A stretch of 17,232 nt of DNA from an uncultured Lachnospiraceae bacterium (lineage in GTDB: Bacteria; Bacillota; Clostridia; Lachnospirales; Lachnospiraceae). The number at the start of each line of letters is the position of its first letter. Position 1 is the stretch's first letter. The DNA is taken from NCBI GenBank assembly GCA_910576975.1, contig CAJTJY010000038.1:1-17232 (forward strand). Reading direction: 5' to 3'. The position numbers were made by a program, and so were the translations under genes. Below the pieces are notes generated by a model. The model had not been told where the DNA came from. It saw only the letters and a list, made by a program, of their open reading frames with translations, and made no database searches. Of this stretch, positions 1-6,814 are shown piece after piece.

Positions 1-38
1 TAATCAGAGATAAAAAATTAAAGGAGAACAACTGATTT

Positions 39-410
39 ATGGCAGCAATTAATGATTTGATAGCTCAGATACAGGATGCTGAGCTTAGAAATAAGATAGA
101 ACAAGAAGTAAATCGAATGAACAAACAGAAGAAATTTGGTCTTGTTTTTGAAGAACACTTGCCAGAGTGTACACCATTATATGAAATGCCTGTGAATTGC
201 GGAAGCAATGTTGCATTAAAATCCGGAAATATCAATGACATTTATAGAGTAATTGCCATAAATAATGAAAAAGCATTATGCATTAAAGAAGATGAGAAGG
301 CAGAATGGAACATTGCTGACTTAGTGGTAGTTGCAAAATTTGGAGAGCCAATCTATCCATATTTGAAACAGATAGATAGCGTGTGCAATGCGCCTGACAG
401 TGATTTATGG
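39..410 (+). pseudogene. N-terminal fragment of a type III-like adenine DNA methyltransferase (mod)
   Basis: The first ~124 residues match, from memory of the family, the N-terminal region of clostridial type III-type site-specific DNA methyltransferases: a charged helical start, then a segment ending in APDSDLW, which in full-length relatives precedes the LIEADN and DPPYNTG catalytic region. Here that region is absent. After residue 124 the frame runs only 15 more codons (KRCEKRKTFRLFFR) and stops at 458, and those codons are the antisense of the neighbouring Xre-type gene. The start is well supported: AAAGGAG lies about 12 nt upstream of the ATG. Without the SAM-binding and catalytic motifs the product cannot methylate DNA. 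No restriction subunit is visible nearby. The family call rests on memory of relatives, not on a catalytic motif in the window. Confidence 0.6.
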
Positions 411-677
411 AGAAAGCGATGTGAAAAGAGAAAGACATTCCGCCTGTTCTTCCGTTAAGGAGCTGCTGCTTCTGTCCGGTTCAAAAAAGTCTGTAATGGA
501 AATGCCGAACCCGTGGCAGAGTTTCTGCAGTGTAGGAAGGGACGGCGCATTCTGTTTGTTTATCATGGTGCTTAATGTAGAATATGCAATGCCGGAAACT
601 TTCGCTAACTGGTAATAAGACCAGTTCCGCTCTTCGCAGAGCTGCCGGATTCTATCTAAAGAGTCAAATTCGTTCAT
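405..677 (-). CDS. Xre-type helix-turn-helix regulator, C-terminus probably truncated
   Basis: A small cytoplasmic DNA-binding protein of about 90 residues. The segment from DRIRQLCEERNWSYYQLAK through SGIAYSTLSTMINKQNAPSLPTLQKLCHGFGISITDFF is a canonical HTH_3 (Xre/Cro) five-helix domain. I chose the ATG at 675-677 over the one at 693-695 because GGAGAAAG sits about 8 nt upstream of it. The C-terminal tail (LTEEQAECLSLFTSLSP) resembles the start of the usual LTEEQ-type tail helix of clostridial Xre proteins. It stops after SLSP exactly where the methyltransferase fragment on the other strand ends, so the stop at 405-407 was probably acquired at the junction. The HTH itself is complete and may still bind DNA. 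Its targets are unknown. Confidence 0.7.
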   Translation of the reverse strand: MNEFDSLDRIRQLCEERNWSYYQLAKVSGIAYSTLSTMINKQNAPSLPTLQKLCHGFGISITDFFEPDRSSSSLTEEQAECLSLFTSLSP

Positions 678-695
678 ATAAAAATCTTTCTCCAT

Positions 696-805
696 TGCAG
701 AATAGTATTTATTTTTAATTATAGCGAATGGTTTTGAAAATGAAAAGTAGATAAAAAACGCTATATATAAGACGTTTATACATAATATACCCGAAAGGAA
801 AAGAT
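696..805. promoter_or_regulatory. AT-rich divergent intergenic region
   Basis: This 110-bp AT-rich gap separates the leftward Xre-type gene from the rightward kinase-FHA remnant and should hold both promoters. TATATATAAG (around 763-772) and ATAATATA (around 782-789) could serve as -10 boxes, but neither has a well-spaced -35. An Xre protein often represses from such a divergent region. I see no clear palindromic operator. Confidence 0.3.
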
Positions 806-1414
806 ATGAATCAAAAGATGACCGTTCTTTCAGAACACAAATATGCGCCTTGTGCAACGATGTACCGTCTTTTAAGCGGAAAGCTGCCCATAAAAGCGAC
901 AGACAGGAAAGTGGCGCTGTATTCTGGAGAGCCAGATCCGATGATGCCGATTCGTTCGCTATGTCCTGAACTGCCTTCTCATGTAGCAACGGCTCTGCAA
1001 AAAGGAATGGCGATTTCGGCAGAGCAGCGATATCAGACAATATGCGAATTAGCGGCGCAGCTCTTTCCAAATACAGATGTTCTTGGAAAAGGCGAGCCCA
1101 TGCGGAAGAGCAGATATGTAAAATGTGTAAGTGGCATATGTAAAGAAAAGAGCCAGAGTCTGAATCCCGGCGTCAACATTACATTTGGGCGGAGCGAGGA
1201 ATGTACGATCCGGTATCCTGCTGGCAGCCAGGGAATCAGCAGACATCAATGCTCCCTGACATTGGATAACAAAGGGATTGCTTATGTCCGCGATGAAAAT
1301 TCTTCCTTTGGAACATTTCTAAACGGGAACCGGTTGAAGCCGCAGATCTGGTATCCGTTAAAAAGCGGCGACAGGATACGGTTTGCAGCGGAGGAATATT
1401 GTTTTTATAAATAA
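806..1414 (+). pseudogene. 5'-truncated Ser/Thr kinase C-lobe fused to an FHA domain
   Basis: Residues ~13-88 (YAPCATMYRLLSGKLP ... PELPSHVATALQKGMAISAEQRYQTICELAAQLF) match the C-terminal end of the C-lobe of bacterial Hanks-type Ser/Thr kinases, from the segment after the DFG/APE region onward. Residues ~125-195 form a forkhead-associated domain with its conserved GR (128-129), SRHQ (145-148) and FLNGNRL (171-177), which binds phosphothreonine. The N-lobe, catalytic loop and activation segment are all missing. The first 12 residues (MNQKMTVLSEHK) do not look like kinase sequence, so a new start appears joined to the remnant. An AAAGGA site precedes the ATG, so it may be translated as an FHA adaptor without kinase activity. 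In clostridia, kinase-FHA proteins often lie in type VII-like secretion or FHA/phosphatase clusters; no such partners are seen here. Confidence 0.65.
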
Positions 1415-1437
1415 TGAATTTAAAGAGGAAGTAGAAA

Positions 1438-1607
1438 TGGTAGCAGAGAAAGTAAAAGCGGCAAAAAAGCATCGGAAATCTCAAAACAGCGCCGGCATCA
1501 ATACCAACAGGGATGTGTTATACGGGTATCGCCTTCCGGTTCCCAACCAGCTAAAACATAAAACCCTGTCGAATGGACTAATTGATGTAATTGTTGGCAT
1601 CAGTTGA
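1438..1607 (+). CDS. Short unknown ORF behind the FHA gene, probably a fragment
   Basis: This frame encodes about 56 residues beginning MVAEKVKAAKKHRKSQ, with AGAGGAAG upstream and only 23 nt after the FHA stop, so it could have been the next gene of the same operon. The N-terminus is basic and lysine-rich; the rest (NRDVLYGYRLPVPNQLKHKTLSNGLIDVIVGIS) matches no family I recognise. It stops just as the sequence enters a gene-poor region, which suggests a cut-off 5' fragment of a longer gene. It could also be a chance frame behind a real ribosome binding site. Confidence 0.3.
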
Positions 1608-2200
1608 AAAAGTCAACTAACAATTCAGACACTTTCAAGGGAATTTCCTTTCTTTTTAAGCCCACGGCATTTGAGAGCGAAATATCCCCATTGCAGGGGG
1701 CATAAGTCATGCTGGCGTAAATTAGCAAATGCTATCTCATTTGAAATAACCGCCGATAAGCGAATATGTCTGTAAACGTGCTGCCTACTCACAGACTGTC
1801 ATTCTGACAACGTTGCTTTCCCTGTTTCACTGTCGTTTGCAGGATGGGGGACGAAGCAAAATGCAAAGACATTCATTTATCCGCATGAGCAAGCTTCCGC
1901 ATCCACCTACCATAGATTTTTTGAAAACATTTCAATCAGTTTGCCAATTTCCATATGTTTTGTTATACTGTTTTATATGACTTTCTTTTCCTCATTTTTT
2001 CCTTATCAGGGTTCATAATGTCTTGCGGGAAGAAATAACACAAGGGAAACTTTAAGGGAAAACTTACCTGCTACATATTTAGTGTTTTCAAGGGTTTAAA
2101 AATAATTTAATAACAAAATATAACAGCTAATAGTTCCCTTAAAAATCATCAAATCATAATCGGAGTTGACTGAACTGAAAGAAACTGGAGGTATTTTGTT
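1608..2200. other. Gene-poor region with mobile-element-like sequence and a leader
   Basis: No convincing gene is present. A 6-bp hairpin (AGTTGA/TCAACT) lies near 1601-1617. A 55-codon minus-strand frame with a GTG start (1625-1792; ...HDLCPLQWGYFALKCRG...) has no ribosome binding site. I have an unverified impression that similar peptides recur in conjugative elements of gut Firmicutes. From about 1920 the sequence becomes AT-rich and contains the promoter described separately. Inverted TTTAAGGGAA / TTCCCTTAAA segments (2051-2060 and 2134-2143) could form a stem in the leader of the next gene. Confidence 0.4.
1941..1969 (+). promoter_or_regulatory. Sigma-A-type promoter for the TPR gene
   Basis: TTGCCA (1941-1946) and TATACT (1964-1969) are separated by exactly 17 bp. 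Transcription would start near 1976 and give a leader of about 225 nt before the ATG at 2201. Confidence 0.55.
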
Positions 2201-2695
2201 ATGGGATTATTTTCAAGCGAAAAAAAAGTAGAGCAAAAACTTGAAGAAATAACGCCGGAACTCAAAGCAAAGTTAGACGAATTTGCTGAAAGGGGCAATC
2301 AGCTTGAGGAAGAAGAACAATATCAAGAAGCTATACAGACATGGGAAGAAGGGCTTAATCTGATACCAGAGCCGCAACAGTATTATAGCGAAACAATATG
2401 GTTTTTAGCTGCTATTGGGGATGTTTATTTTAAAAAGAGAATGTACCCGCAAGCACATCAATGCTTTGATAAAGCGCGAGGAAATTTGAGCGGCGCTGGG
2501 TATGGAAATCCTTTTATTATGTTGCGATTAGGAGAATGCTGTTTAGAAATTGGAGATGAAAAGAACGCTATAGAATATTTGCTACGCGCTTATATGATGG
2601 AGGGAAAAGAGATATTTGAGCCTGATGAGAACGGGGAGGACGATGGACAAAAGTATTTTGACTTTTTAAGAACTCATGTTGAACATATTGAATAA
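2201..2695 (+). CDS. Tetratricopeptide-repeat protein, possible immunity protein
   Basis: A 164-residue soluble, acidic protein. Residues ~25-60 (ERGNQLEEEEQYQEAIQTWEEGLNLIP), ~65-98 (WFLAAIGDVYFKKRMYPQAHQCFDKA) and ~105-135 (MLRLGECCLEIGDEKNAIEYLLRAYMM) read as three TPR helix pairs, a scaffold for protein-protein contacts. There is no signal peptide or membrane segment. GGAGG lies 11 nt before the ATG. The next gene begins 41 nt downstream on the same strand, so the two are probably co-transcribed. Proteins of this size and type are often annotated near polymorphic toxins as immunity partners; that role is inferred, and no toxin gene lies in this window. Confidence 0.8.
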   Translation: MGLFSSEKKVEQKLEEITPELKAKLDEFAERGNQLEEEEQYQEAIQTWEEGLNLIPEPQQYYSETIWFLAAIGDVYFKKRMYPQAHQCFDKARGNLSGAGYGNPFIMLRLGECCLEIGDEKNAIEYLLRAYMMEGKEIFEPDENGEDDGQKYFDFLRTHVEHIE

Positions 2696-2736
2696 CATAT
2701 GCGTGATACCAATTGCAGGCTAGGAGGAAAGTGGAA

Positions 2737-3264
2737 ATGCAGGCGTTAAAGAGATGGGACGGGTTGCGGCTCGAAGTAACCTGCTATTGCAAGAAAAAAG
2801 ACATCCCTGAAAGCGATTTTAGGTTTTTAGGAATTTATGAGTGGCAAAATGTTTACGGAAGATTATTGAAAAAATTCGTAGATGACGAATATGCAAGCAA
2901 ACATGGAATATATTGGTCTAATATTGAAGAGGGCTTTCGGAAAGATATCGATAAAATTTATTCTTTTGTAGAGGGCAACGAAAACCATGCCTCGTATGAA
3001 TGGATTGAAAGTCTTACGGAAATTGTGGGATGTGAAAAAATATACCTTTTTTTGGAAGAGGACAGGCAGACGGCAAAATACTGGGTAGCGGAATGTTCTC
3101 CCACCATTGTCCATCTTATTATTAATGACGCGATATATCCGACGGACTATTACATGACGAACAAAAAATTTGACTGGCTTATTACAGAGAACCACCATGA
3201 TGTTGTCCAATTTATTGGCAAAGGGTTAGATGTGGACATCATAAAAAAGGCTTGCGAGAAGTAA
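2737..3264 (+). CDS. Uncharacterised 175-residue protein, immunity-like
   Basis: A soluble mixed alpha/beta protein without signal or membrane segments. I chose the ATG at 2737 because AGGAGGAAA ends 6 nt before it; an in-frame TTG at 2713 lies upstream of that site and is not needed. The C-terminal part (YPTDYYMTNKKFDWLITENHHDVVQFIGKGL) resembles small domain-of-unknown-function proteins of about 160 residues found in toxin-immunity neighbourhoods (the DUF6756 group came to mind), but I cannot confirm the family. It follows the TPR gene as the second gene of a likely two-gene operon. I do not recognise a catalytic motif. Confidence 0.7.
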   Translation: MQALKRWDGLRLEVTCYCKKKDIPESDFRFLGIYEWQNVYGRLLKKFVDDEYASKHGIYWSNIEEGFRKDIDKIYSFVEGNENHASYEWIESLTEIVGCEKIYLFLEEDRQTAKYWVAECSPTIVHLIINDAIYPTDYYMTNKKFDWLITENHHDVVQFIGKGLDVDIIKKACEK

Positions 3265-3344
3265 ATGATACATGACAGTAGATTTCCGTTTATAGTACTG
3301 GAAAAATCAATATTTTGGGTACGAGGAATCTGTTTTGCAACAAT

Positions 3345-3875
3345 CTATCTTCGTACATAAATTAAATCTATCATTCCATTATATGATTGTGTTTTAAGTA
3401 ACCTTAACTTAATCTGATGTTTGGCATTTTCAAAAAGACGGATACCAGAGCCTAAAAGTATTGGAATTACGGTAATGTAATAACAATCAATGAGATCCTC
3501 ATTCATTAACTGTTGGATGAGATTGGCTCCACCGCAAATCCAAATATCTTTTCCCTTTTCCTCTTTCAGCTTTTTAATTAAATCACCAGGATTTATATTT
3601 ACAAACTGAATTTTTTCAGAGGAAGCCTGTTCATTATGTGTAATAACATAAGTTATAAAATTATTATATATCCACTCTTTGGGAGAAAGTTCTGTAACGA
3701 CCTGGTGATAAGTATTCCAGCCCATTAAAACAGTATCAATGCTTTTTGCAAACTGAGAATAGGCGTCAATATTCTCATTATCATTGCCTTGTCCTTGCAG
3801 CCAGTCAACGCCGCCCTTACTATCTGCTATATATCCGTCAAGGCTCATTGCAATAAACAAACATATTTTTCTCAT
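3345..3875 (-). CDS. Dihydrofolate reductase / RibD C-terminal-fold reductase
   Basis: A 176-residue cytoplasmic protein of the RibD_C / DHFR-like family (YyaP/YwjB type), expected to bind NADPH; the natural substrate of this subgroup is generally unknown. Visible hallmarks are AMSLDGYIA (9-17), VLMGWNTY (49-56), the dinucleotide-binding segment IWICGGANLIQQLM (111-124) and the ending PILLGSGIRLF (138-148). Full length for the family. GGAGG lies about 7 nt before the ATG. It is the last of three leftward genes, but an 85-bp AT-rich gap separates it from the DUF2200 gene, so it may have its own promoter. It is not the housekeeping folA type, which has a different N-terminal substrate site. Confidence 0.9.
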   Translation of the reverse strand: MRKICLFIAMSLDGYIADSKGGVDWLQGQGNDNENIDAYSQFAKSIDTVLMGWNTYHQVVTELSPKEWIYNNFITYVITHNEQASSEKIQFVNINPGDLIKKLKEEKGKDIWICGGANLIQQLMNEDLIDCYYITVIPILLGSGIRLFENAKHQIKLRLLKTQSYNGMIDLIYVRR

Positions 3876-3960
3876 GTCTTTTACCTCCTCGAGCTGGAAT
3901 TTAGAGTATAAATTTTAGTTCCATAATGTCTTTTCTCATTAAGCATTGATTACAATGTTA

Positions 3961-4311
3961 CTATTTTCTCAATATTTGTTCCATTTTTTTACCCTTTGCC
4001 AGTTCATCCACTAATTTATCAAGATATCTGATCTCCTGCATCAAAGGATCTTCAATGTTCTCAACACGCACGCCGCATATTGTCCCCCTGATGAGTTTGC
4101 GGCCAGGATTAAGCGCAGGCGCCTGCCTGAAAAAATCGCCATATGTCAGATCACTGCGCAGGAAACCATGAATAGCGTCATTGCTATATCCAGTAAGCCA
4201 GCAGGCAATTTGATCCACTTCATCTTTTGTGCGGCCCTTTCTTTCTGCTTTTGCTAACAGCATCGGGTAAATTTTCGCAAAATACATTCCAAATATCTTT
4301 TCATTTTCCAT
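3961..4311 (-). CDS. DUF2200 family protein
   Basis: A 116-residue soluble protein beginning MENEKIFGMYFAKIYPMLLAKAERKGRTKDEVD and continuing through WLTGY and the FFRQAPALNPGRKLIRGTICGVRVENIEDPLMQEIRYLDKLVDEL region, the conserved core of DUF2200 from memory. The family has no established biochemical role. The frame stays open upstream to 4398, but the ATG at 4309-4311 is chosen because AAGGAGGA lies 7-8 nt before it and family members start there. It lies between the DUF1349 and DHFR-like genes on the same strand. Confidence 0.85.
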   Translation of the reverse strand: MENEKIFGMYFAKIYPMLLAKAERKGRTKDEVDQIACWLTGYSNDAIHGFLRSDLTYGDFFRQAPALNPGRKLIRGTICGVRVENIEDPLMQEIRYLDKLVDELAKGKKMEQILRK

Positions 4312-4426
4312 GACGCAATCCTCCTTGCAGATGTGGGGAATTGTCAGCTGCGGCATCGCCTGCGAGAAATGAATGCAGAACCAGACTTTCTGTTTCAATC
4401 ACCACATAGCTTTACAAACTTAGAAT

Positions 4427-5038
4427 TTAACACTCTTGGTCGGGCTGTTGCCCGTTATGAGCAGGCCATTTACATTCCGTTATTTCCAGGTTGGTAAACG
4501 TTGCCTTAAAAGATGATTCTTCGGGACTACAAGCATAAACACCAAACTGAATCGTTCCATTACCATTCCACATATGGCACACACGCATCTGCTTGAACGT
4601 AACGCCATCTTCAGAACACTCGATACAATAGTCATCTCCCCTGCGGCTAAATCTATACCACATTGATTTTACAGAAGCGCTTATTTCTGTTGTTGACCAA
4701 TCCGAATAGCCATTGTTTGTAACAACGCTTCCAAGATGCTGAAATTTTTCGTTTTCGTATTCTATCGAACCTTTGAGCCAATTTTCACTGTCAAGATACA
4801 TCACTATTCCACATTGGTCGAATCTATGCTTGCTTTCAAATTCTGTTTTCACTGTAAAAGAAAAATATTTTTCATCTGTTTCCATCTGCAAAACAGGTGC
4901 ATTATCATTTCTGAAATGATAGTATGTTCTTTGCCATAAATCTGTATGAGGATTTGTTGTGATCTCAATTTTATCATTCGATATAGTGTAATCTGCAGGC
5001 TTTCTTGTCCATTTTAAGTTATTTATATCAAAATTCAT
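4427..5038 (-). CDS. DUF1349 concanavalin-like beta-sandwich protein
   Basis: A 203-residue soluble protein whose whole length matches the DUF1349 family, a concanavalin A-like beta-sandwich annotated by similarity to yeast enolase regulator Ree1. Visible family features are the N-terminal W-KP (10-14), TDLWQRTYY(H)F (32-42), DQCGIVMYLDSENWLKGSIEYE (74-95), SDWSTT (112-117) and WYRFSRRGDDYCIECSEDG further on. The catalytic or ligand function is unknown; the fold suggests carbohydrate binding. There is no signal peptide, so it acts in the cytoplasm. GGAGG precedes the ATG by about 8 nt. An inverted repeat at 5072-5091 lies over its likely promoter. Confidence 0.88.
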   Translation of the reverse strand: MNFDINNLKWTRKPADYTISNDKIEITTNPHTDLWQRTYYHFRNDNAPVLQMETDEKYFSFTVKTEFESKHRFDQCGIVMYLDSENWLKGSIEYENEKFQHLGSVVTNNGYSDWSTTEISASVKSMWYRFSRRGDDYCIECSEDGVTFKQMRVCHMWNGNGTIQFGVYACSPEESSFKATFTNLEITECKWPAHNGQQPDQEC

Positions 5039-5412
5039 ATTACTGCCTCCATAAACTGCGATTTGAATGGTAACTATATTTTACCATAGTTCGGAAAGAA
5101 AATCTAACCTATTCGATATTATGTTTTTTCGTACTGCTTCAATCATCACAGGAGACGCTACTCTGCAACCGCACTGTATAATGCCAATGACCATATTATA
5201 ATTTATTGAGCGAAAATACTTTGCATTACAAGCATTTCCATCTAATAGGCTTTATGAAATCCAGCTATACTTTTCAAGATAAATATCATATAATAAGGTT
5301 AATGACAAAACAAAATTTGCATGAGGCAAATACAATTCGTGCCCTAAAAGTGATCATGAGACAAGTAAGGGGTTTTACACGCAAGAAATATGATTACTAG
5401 GAGTGAGAAAAA
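5039..5412. other. Intergenic region between divergent genes
   Basis: The left part holds the leftward DUF1349 promoter region and its inverted repeat. The right part contains a 64-codon frame (TTG at 5206 to 5400; ...TIRALKVIMRQVRGFTRKKYDY) without a ribosome binding site or recognisable domain. It may be a degraded coding remnant or noise. It ends 12 nt before the EFR1 start, and AGGAG near 5400-5404 belongs to EFR1. Confidence 0.4.
5072..5091 (-). promoter_or_regulatory. Inverted repeat over the DUF1349 promoter
   Basis: The 20 bp read AACTAT-N8-ATAGTT and contain, on the minus strand, a TAAAAT box that could be the -10 of the DUF1349 gene. A TTAGAT about 18 bp upstream could be the -35. 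The symmetry suggests a repressor site over the core promoter. The regulator is unknown. Confidence 0.4.
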
Positions 5413-5999
5413 ATGATAGGAGTATATTTTAATGGTACAGGAAATACGAAATTTTGTGTCGATAAATTCCTAAAAGAATATGATCGTAGTAACAATTCGT
5501 TGGTGACGGAGCAGGAATATTAGCACGACTCTTACATAATTATGGAGCTGTTGCAATGGGCGGACTTCATTTGAAAATGCCAGATAGCTTTGCTGACGAG
5601 AGGGCATTAAAGCGTAGCTTTGGAAAAAATAGAGAGTTAATAATCAAAGCGGAAGAAAAAATATCCAGGGCAGTTCGTAAAATAAAAAATGGGAAGCCAC
5701 CACAAGAAGGATTTGGAATAGCATCTCATTTTGCGGGACTGTTTGGACAAAGATTATACTTTTCCGGGAGAACCAAGCAGTATACAGATCAATTAAAAAT
5801 TAATTCCTCAGAATGTATTGGCTGTGGCTTATGTGAGAAGACATGTCCTATGAGCAACATCAAAATAGCAAATGGCATTGCTGTTTCAGATGATAAATGT
5901 ACCATGTGTTATCATTGTATTAATAAATGCCCCAGACAGGCCATCACATTATTGGGTAAAAAAATTATTAAGCAGCATGATATCAGCAACTATTTATGA
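5413..5999 (+). pseudogene. EFR1-type flavodoxin/ferredoxin gene broken by internal deletion
   Basis: EFR1 proteins join an N-terminal flavodoxin-like domain to a C-terminal 2[4Fe-4S] ferredoxin. The first 30 codons from the ATG at 5413 (MIGVYFNGTGNTKFCVDKFLKEY) are the FMN phosphate-loop start, with AGGAG upstream, but this frame stops at 5521-5523. From about 5496 a second frame carries the family's later part: FVGDGAGILARLLHNYGAVAMGGLHLKMPD, then two cluster motifs, CIGCGLCEKTCP and CTMCYHCINKCP, to 5999. Intact relatives have a further ~60 residues of flavodoxin between these parts, so the gene has lost that segment and shifted frame. An ATG at 5556 could start a ferredoxin-only product of 147 residues, but no ribosome binding site is evident before it. 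Confidence 0.8.
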
Positions 6000-6020
6000 A
6001 TACAAATTTCGGAGAAAAAA

Positions 6021-6098
6021 ATGATTAACCTAAGACCATATCATGCTAATAAAAAAAGAAAATGCTGTGATGAAAAGATTAGAAGCAATTTTTATTGA
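6021..6098 (+). pseudogene. Possible N-terminal stub of a DUF1284 gene
   Basis: A good site (CGGAGAAAA) precedes an ATG whose first codons read MINLRPYHA, close to the MIxLRPHH start of DUF1284 iron-sulfur-type proteins. The frame then becomes lysine/arginine-rich (NKKRKCCDEKIRSNFY) and stops after 25 codons. Together with the broken EFR1 just upstream, this suggests a second deletion. Nine residues of similarity are thin evidence. Confidence 0.3.
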
Positions 6099-6123
6099 CT
6101 GAAACGTATTCTTTTGTTAGAAT
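6095..6123 (+). promoter_or_regulatory. Sigma-A promoter of the TetR gene
   Basis: TTGACT (6095-6100) and TAGAAT (6118-6123) have a 17-bp spacer. Transcription would begin near 6130, about 24 nt before the TTG start. It could drive TetR alone or TetR plus ilvB. Confidence 0.7.
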
Positions 6124-6153
6124 GAAAGTGTTCACTTGCACGGAGGTGAGAAC

Positions 6154-6729
6154 TTGGATCAAACAAGTCAAAAAATCATAGATGCTGCAATGATGCTAGT
6201 AAGAGATCAAGGTTACGTTGCAACTACGACGAAGGCAATTGCAAAAGAAGCAGGTGTGAACGAGTGTACCCTGTTTCGGAAATTTAAGAATAAGAAAGAT
6301 ATTGTGTTGCAAGGCGTAAGCCAAGCTGGATGGCGTGCAAATATCACTGCAGATATTTTTGAAAACTTTCAGTGGGACTTGCAAAAAGATATCGAGATGT
6401 TTATGAGGGCATACTTGGACCGAATGACGCCAGATTTTGTAAATTTGTCTATCGGCTTGCGGGCGCCTCAATTATATGAGGAAACATCTGCCCTGATTAT
6501 GAAAGTTCCACAGGCTTTTCTATCATCATTGACACAATATCTTAATAAAATGTATGAATTAGGAAAAATACCAAAAGCAGATTTTGACGCTCTGGCCTTG
6601 ACAGTGTTCTCATCAACATTTGGATATGCGTTTTTAAAAGCTTCCTTTGGTAATGAATTATCTCAAGTGGAAAAAGATCAATATATAAAAAATAGCGTAA
6701 ATATGTTTGTAAAAGGATTGAAATCGTAA
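6154..6729 (+). CDS. TetR/AcrR family transcriptional regulator
   Basis: A 191-residue dimeric repressor-type protein. Residues ~5-50 (SQKIIDAAMMLVRDQGYVATTTKAIAKEAGVNECTLFRKFKNKKDIV) are a typical TetR_N helix-turn-helix. The rest is the variable all-helical ligand domain, which does not reveal the inducer. I chose TTG at 6154 as start because GGAGGTGAG lies 7 nt upstream; an in-frame TTG at 6136 lies before that site and is unlikely. It is transcribed from the promoter at 6095-6123. The acetolactate synthase gene starts 85 nt downstream and the broken EFR1 gene lies upstream, so either could be its target. The short distance from promoter to start suits autoregulation, which is inferred. 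Confidence 0.9.
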   Translation: MDQTSQKIIDAAMMLVRDQGYVATTTKAIAKEAGVNECTLFRKFKNKKDIVLQGVSQAGWRANITADIFENFQWDLQKDIEMFMRAYLDRMTPDFVNLSIGLRAPQLYEETSALIMKVPQAFLSSLTQYLNKMYELGKIPKADFDALALTVFSSTFGYAFLKASFGNELSQVEKDQYIKNSVNMFVKGLKS

Positions 6730-6733
6730 AAAT

Positions 6734-6759
6734 CGGTACTGCCGCCTATGGTAGTGCCG
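6734..6759 (+). other. Hairpin between TetR and ilvB
   Basis: CGGTACTGCC (6734-6743) pairs with GGTAGTGCCG (6750-6759) over 10 positions including two G-U pairs, with a 6-nt loop. On the plus strand it is followed by A residues rather than T, so it is not a standard rightward terminator. It could be an RNA stability stem or a weak leftward terminator. Confidence 0.4.
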
Positions 6760-6814
6760 AAAAAAATAGCTCATATGCAAGCAAGCACACGCATACAAAA
6801 GGAGAGATTATTTT

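Noticed and set aside
483..510. A continuing methyltransferase reading frame after 411
   Set aside because: All plus-strand frames there lack DPPY or SAM-binding motifs; the bases are the antisense of the HTH gene.
678..1070. Long upstream extension of the Xre-type frame on the minus strand (a 221-residue protein)
   Set aside because: It is the antisense of the kinase-FHA remnant. The ribosome site and HTH domain support the ATG at 675-677.
5206..5400. A 64-residue plus-strand protein from TTG
   Set aside because: No ribosome binding site, no recognisable domain and a rare start; kept only as a note in the intergenic entry.
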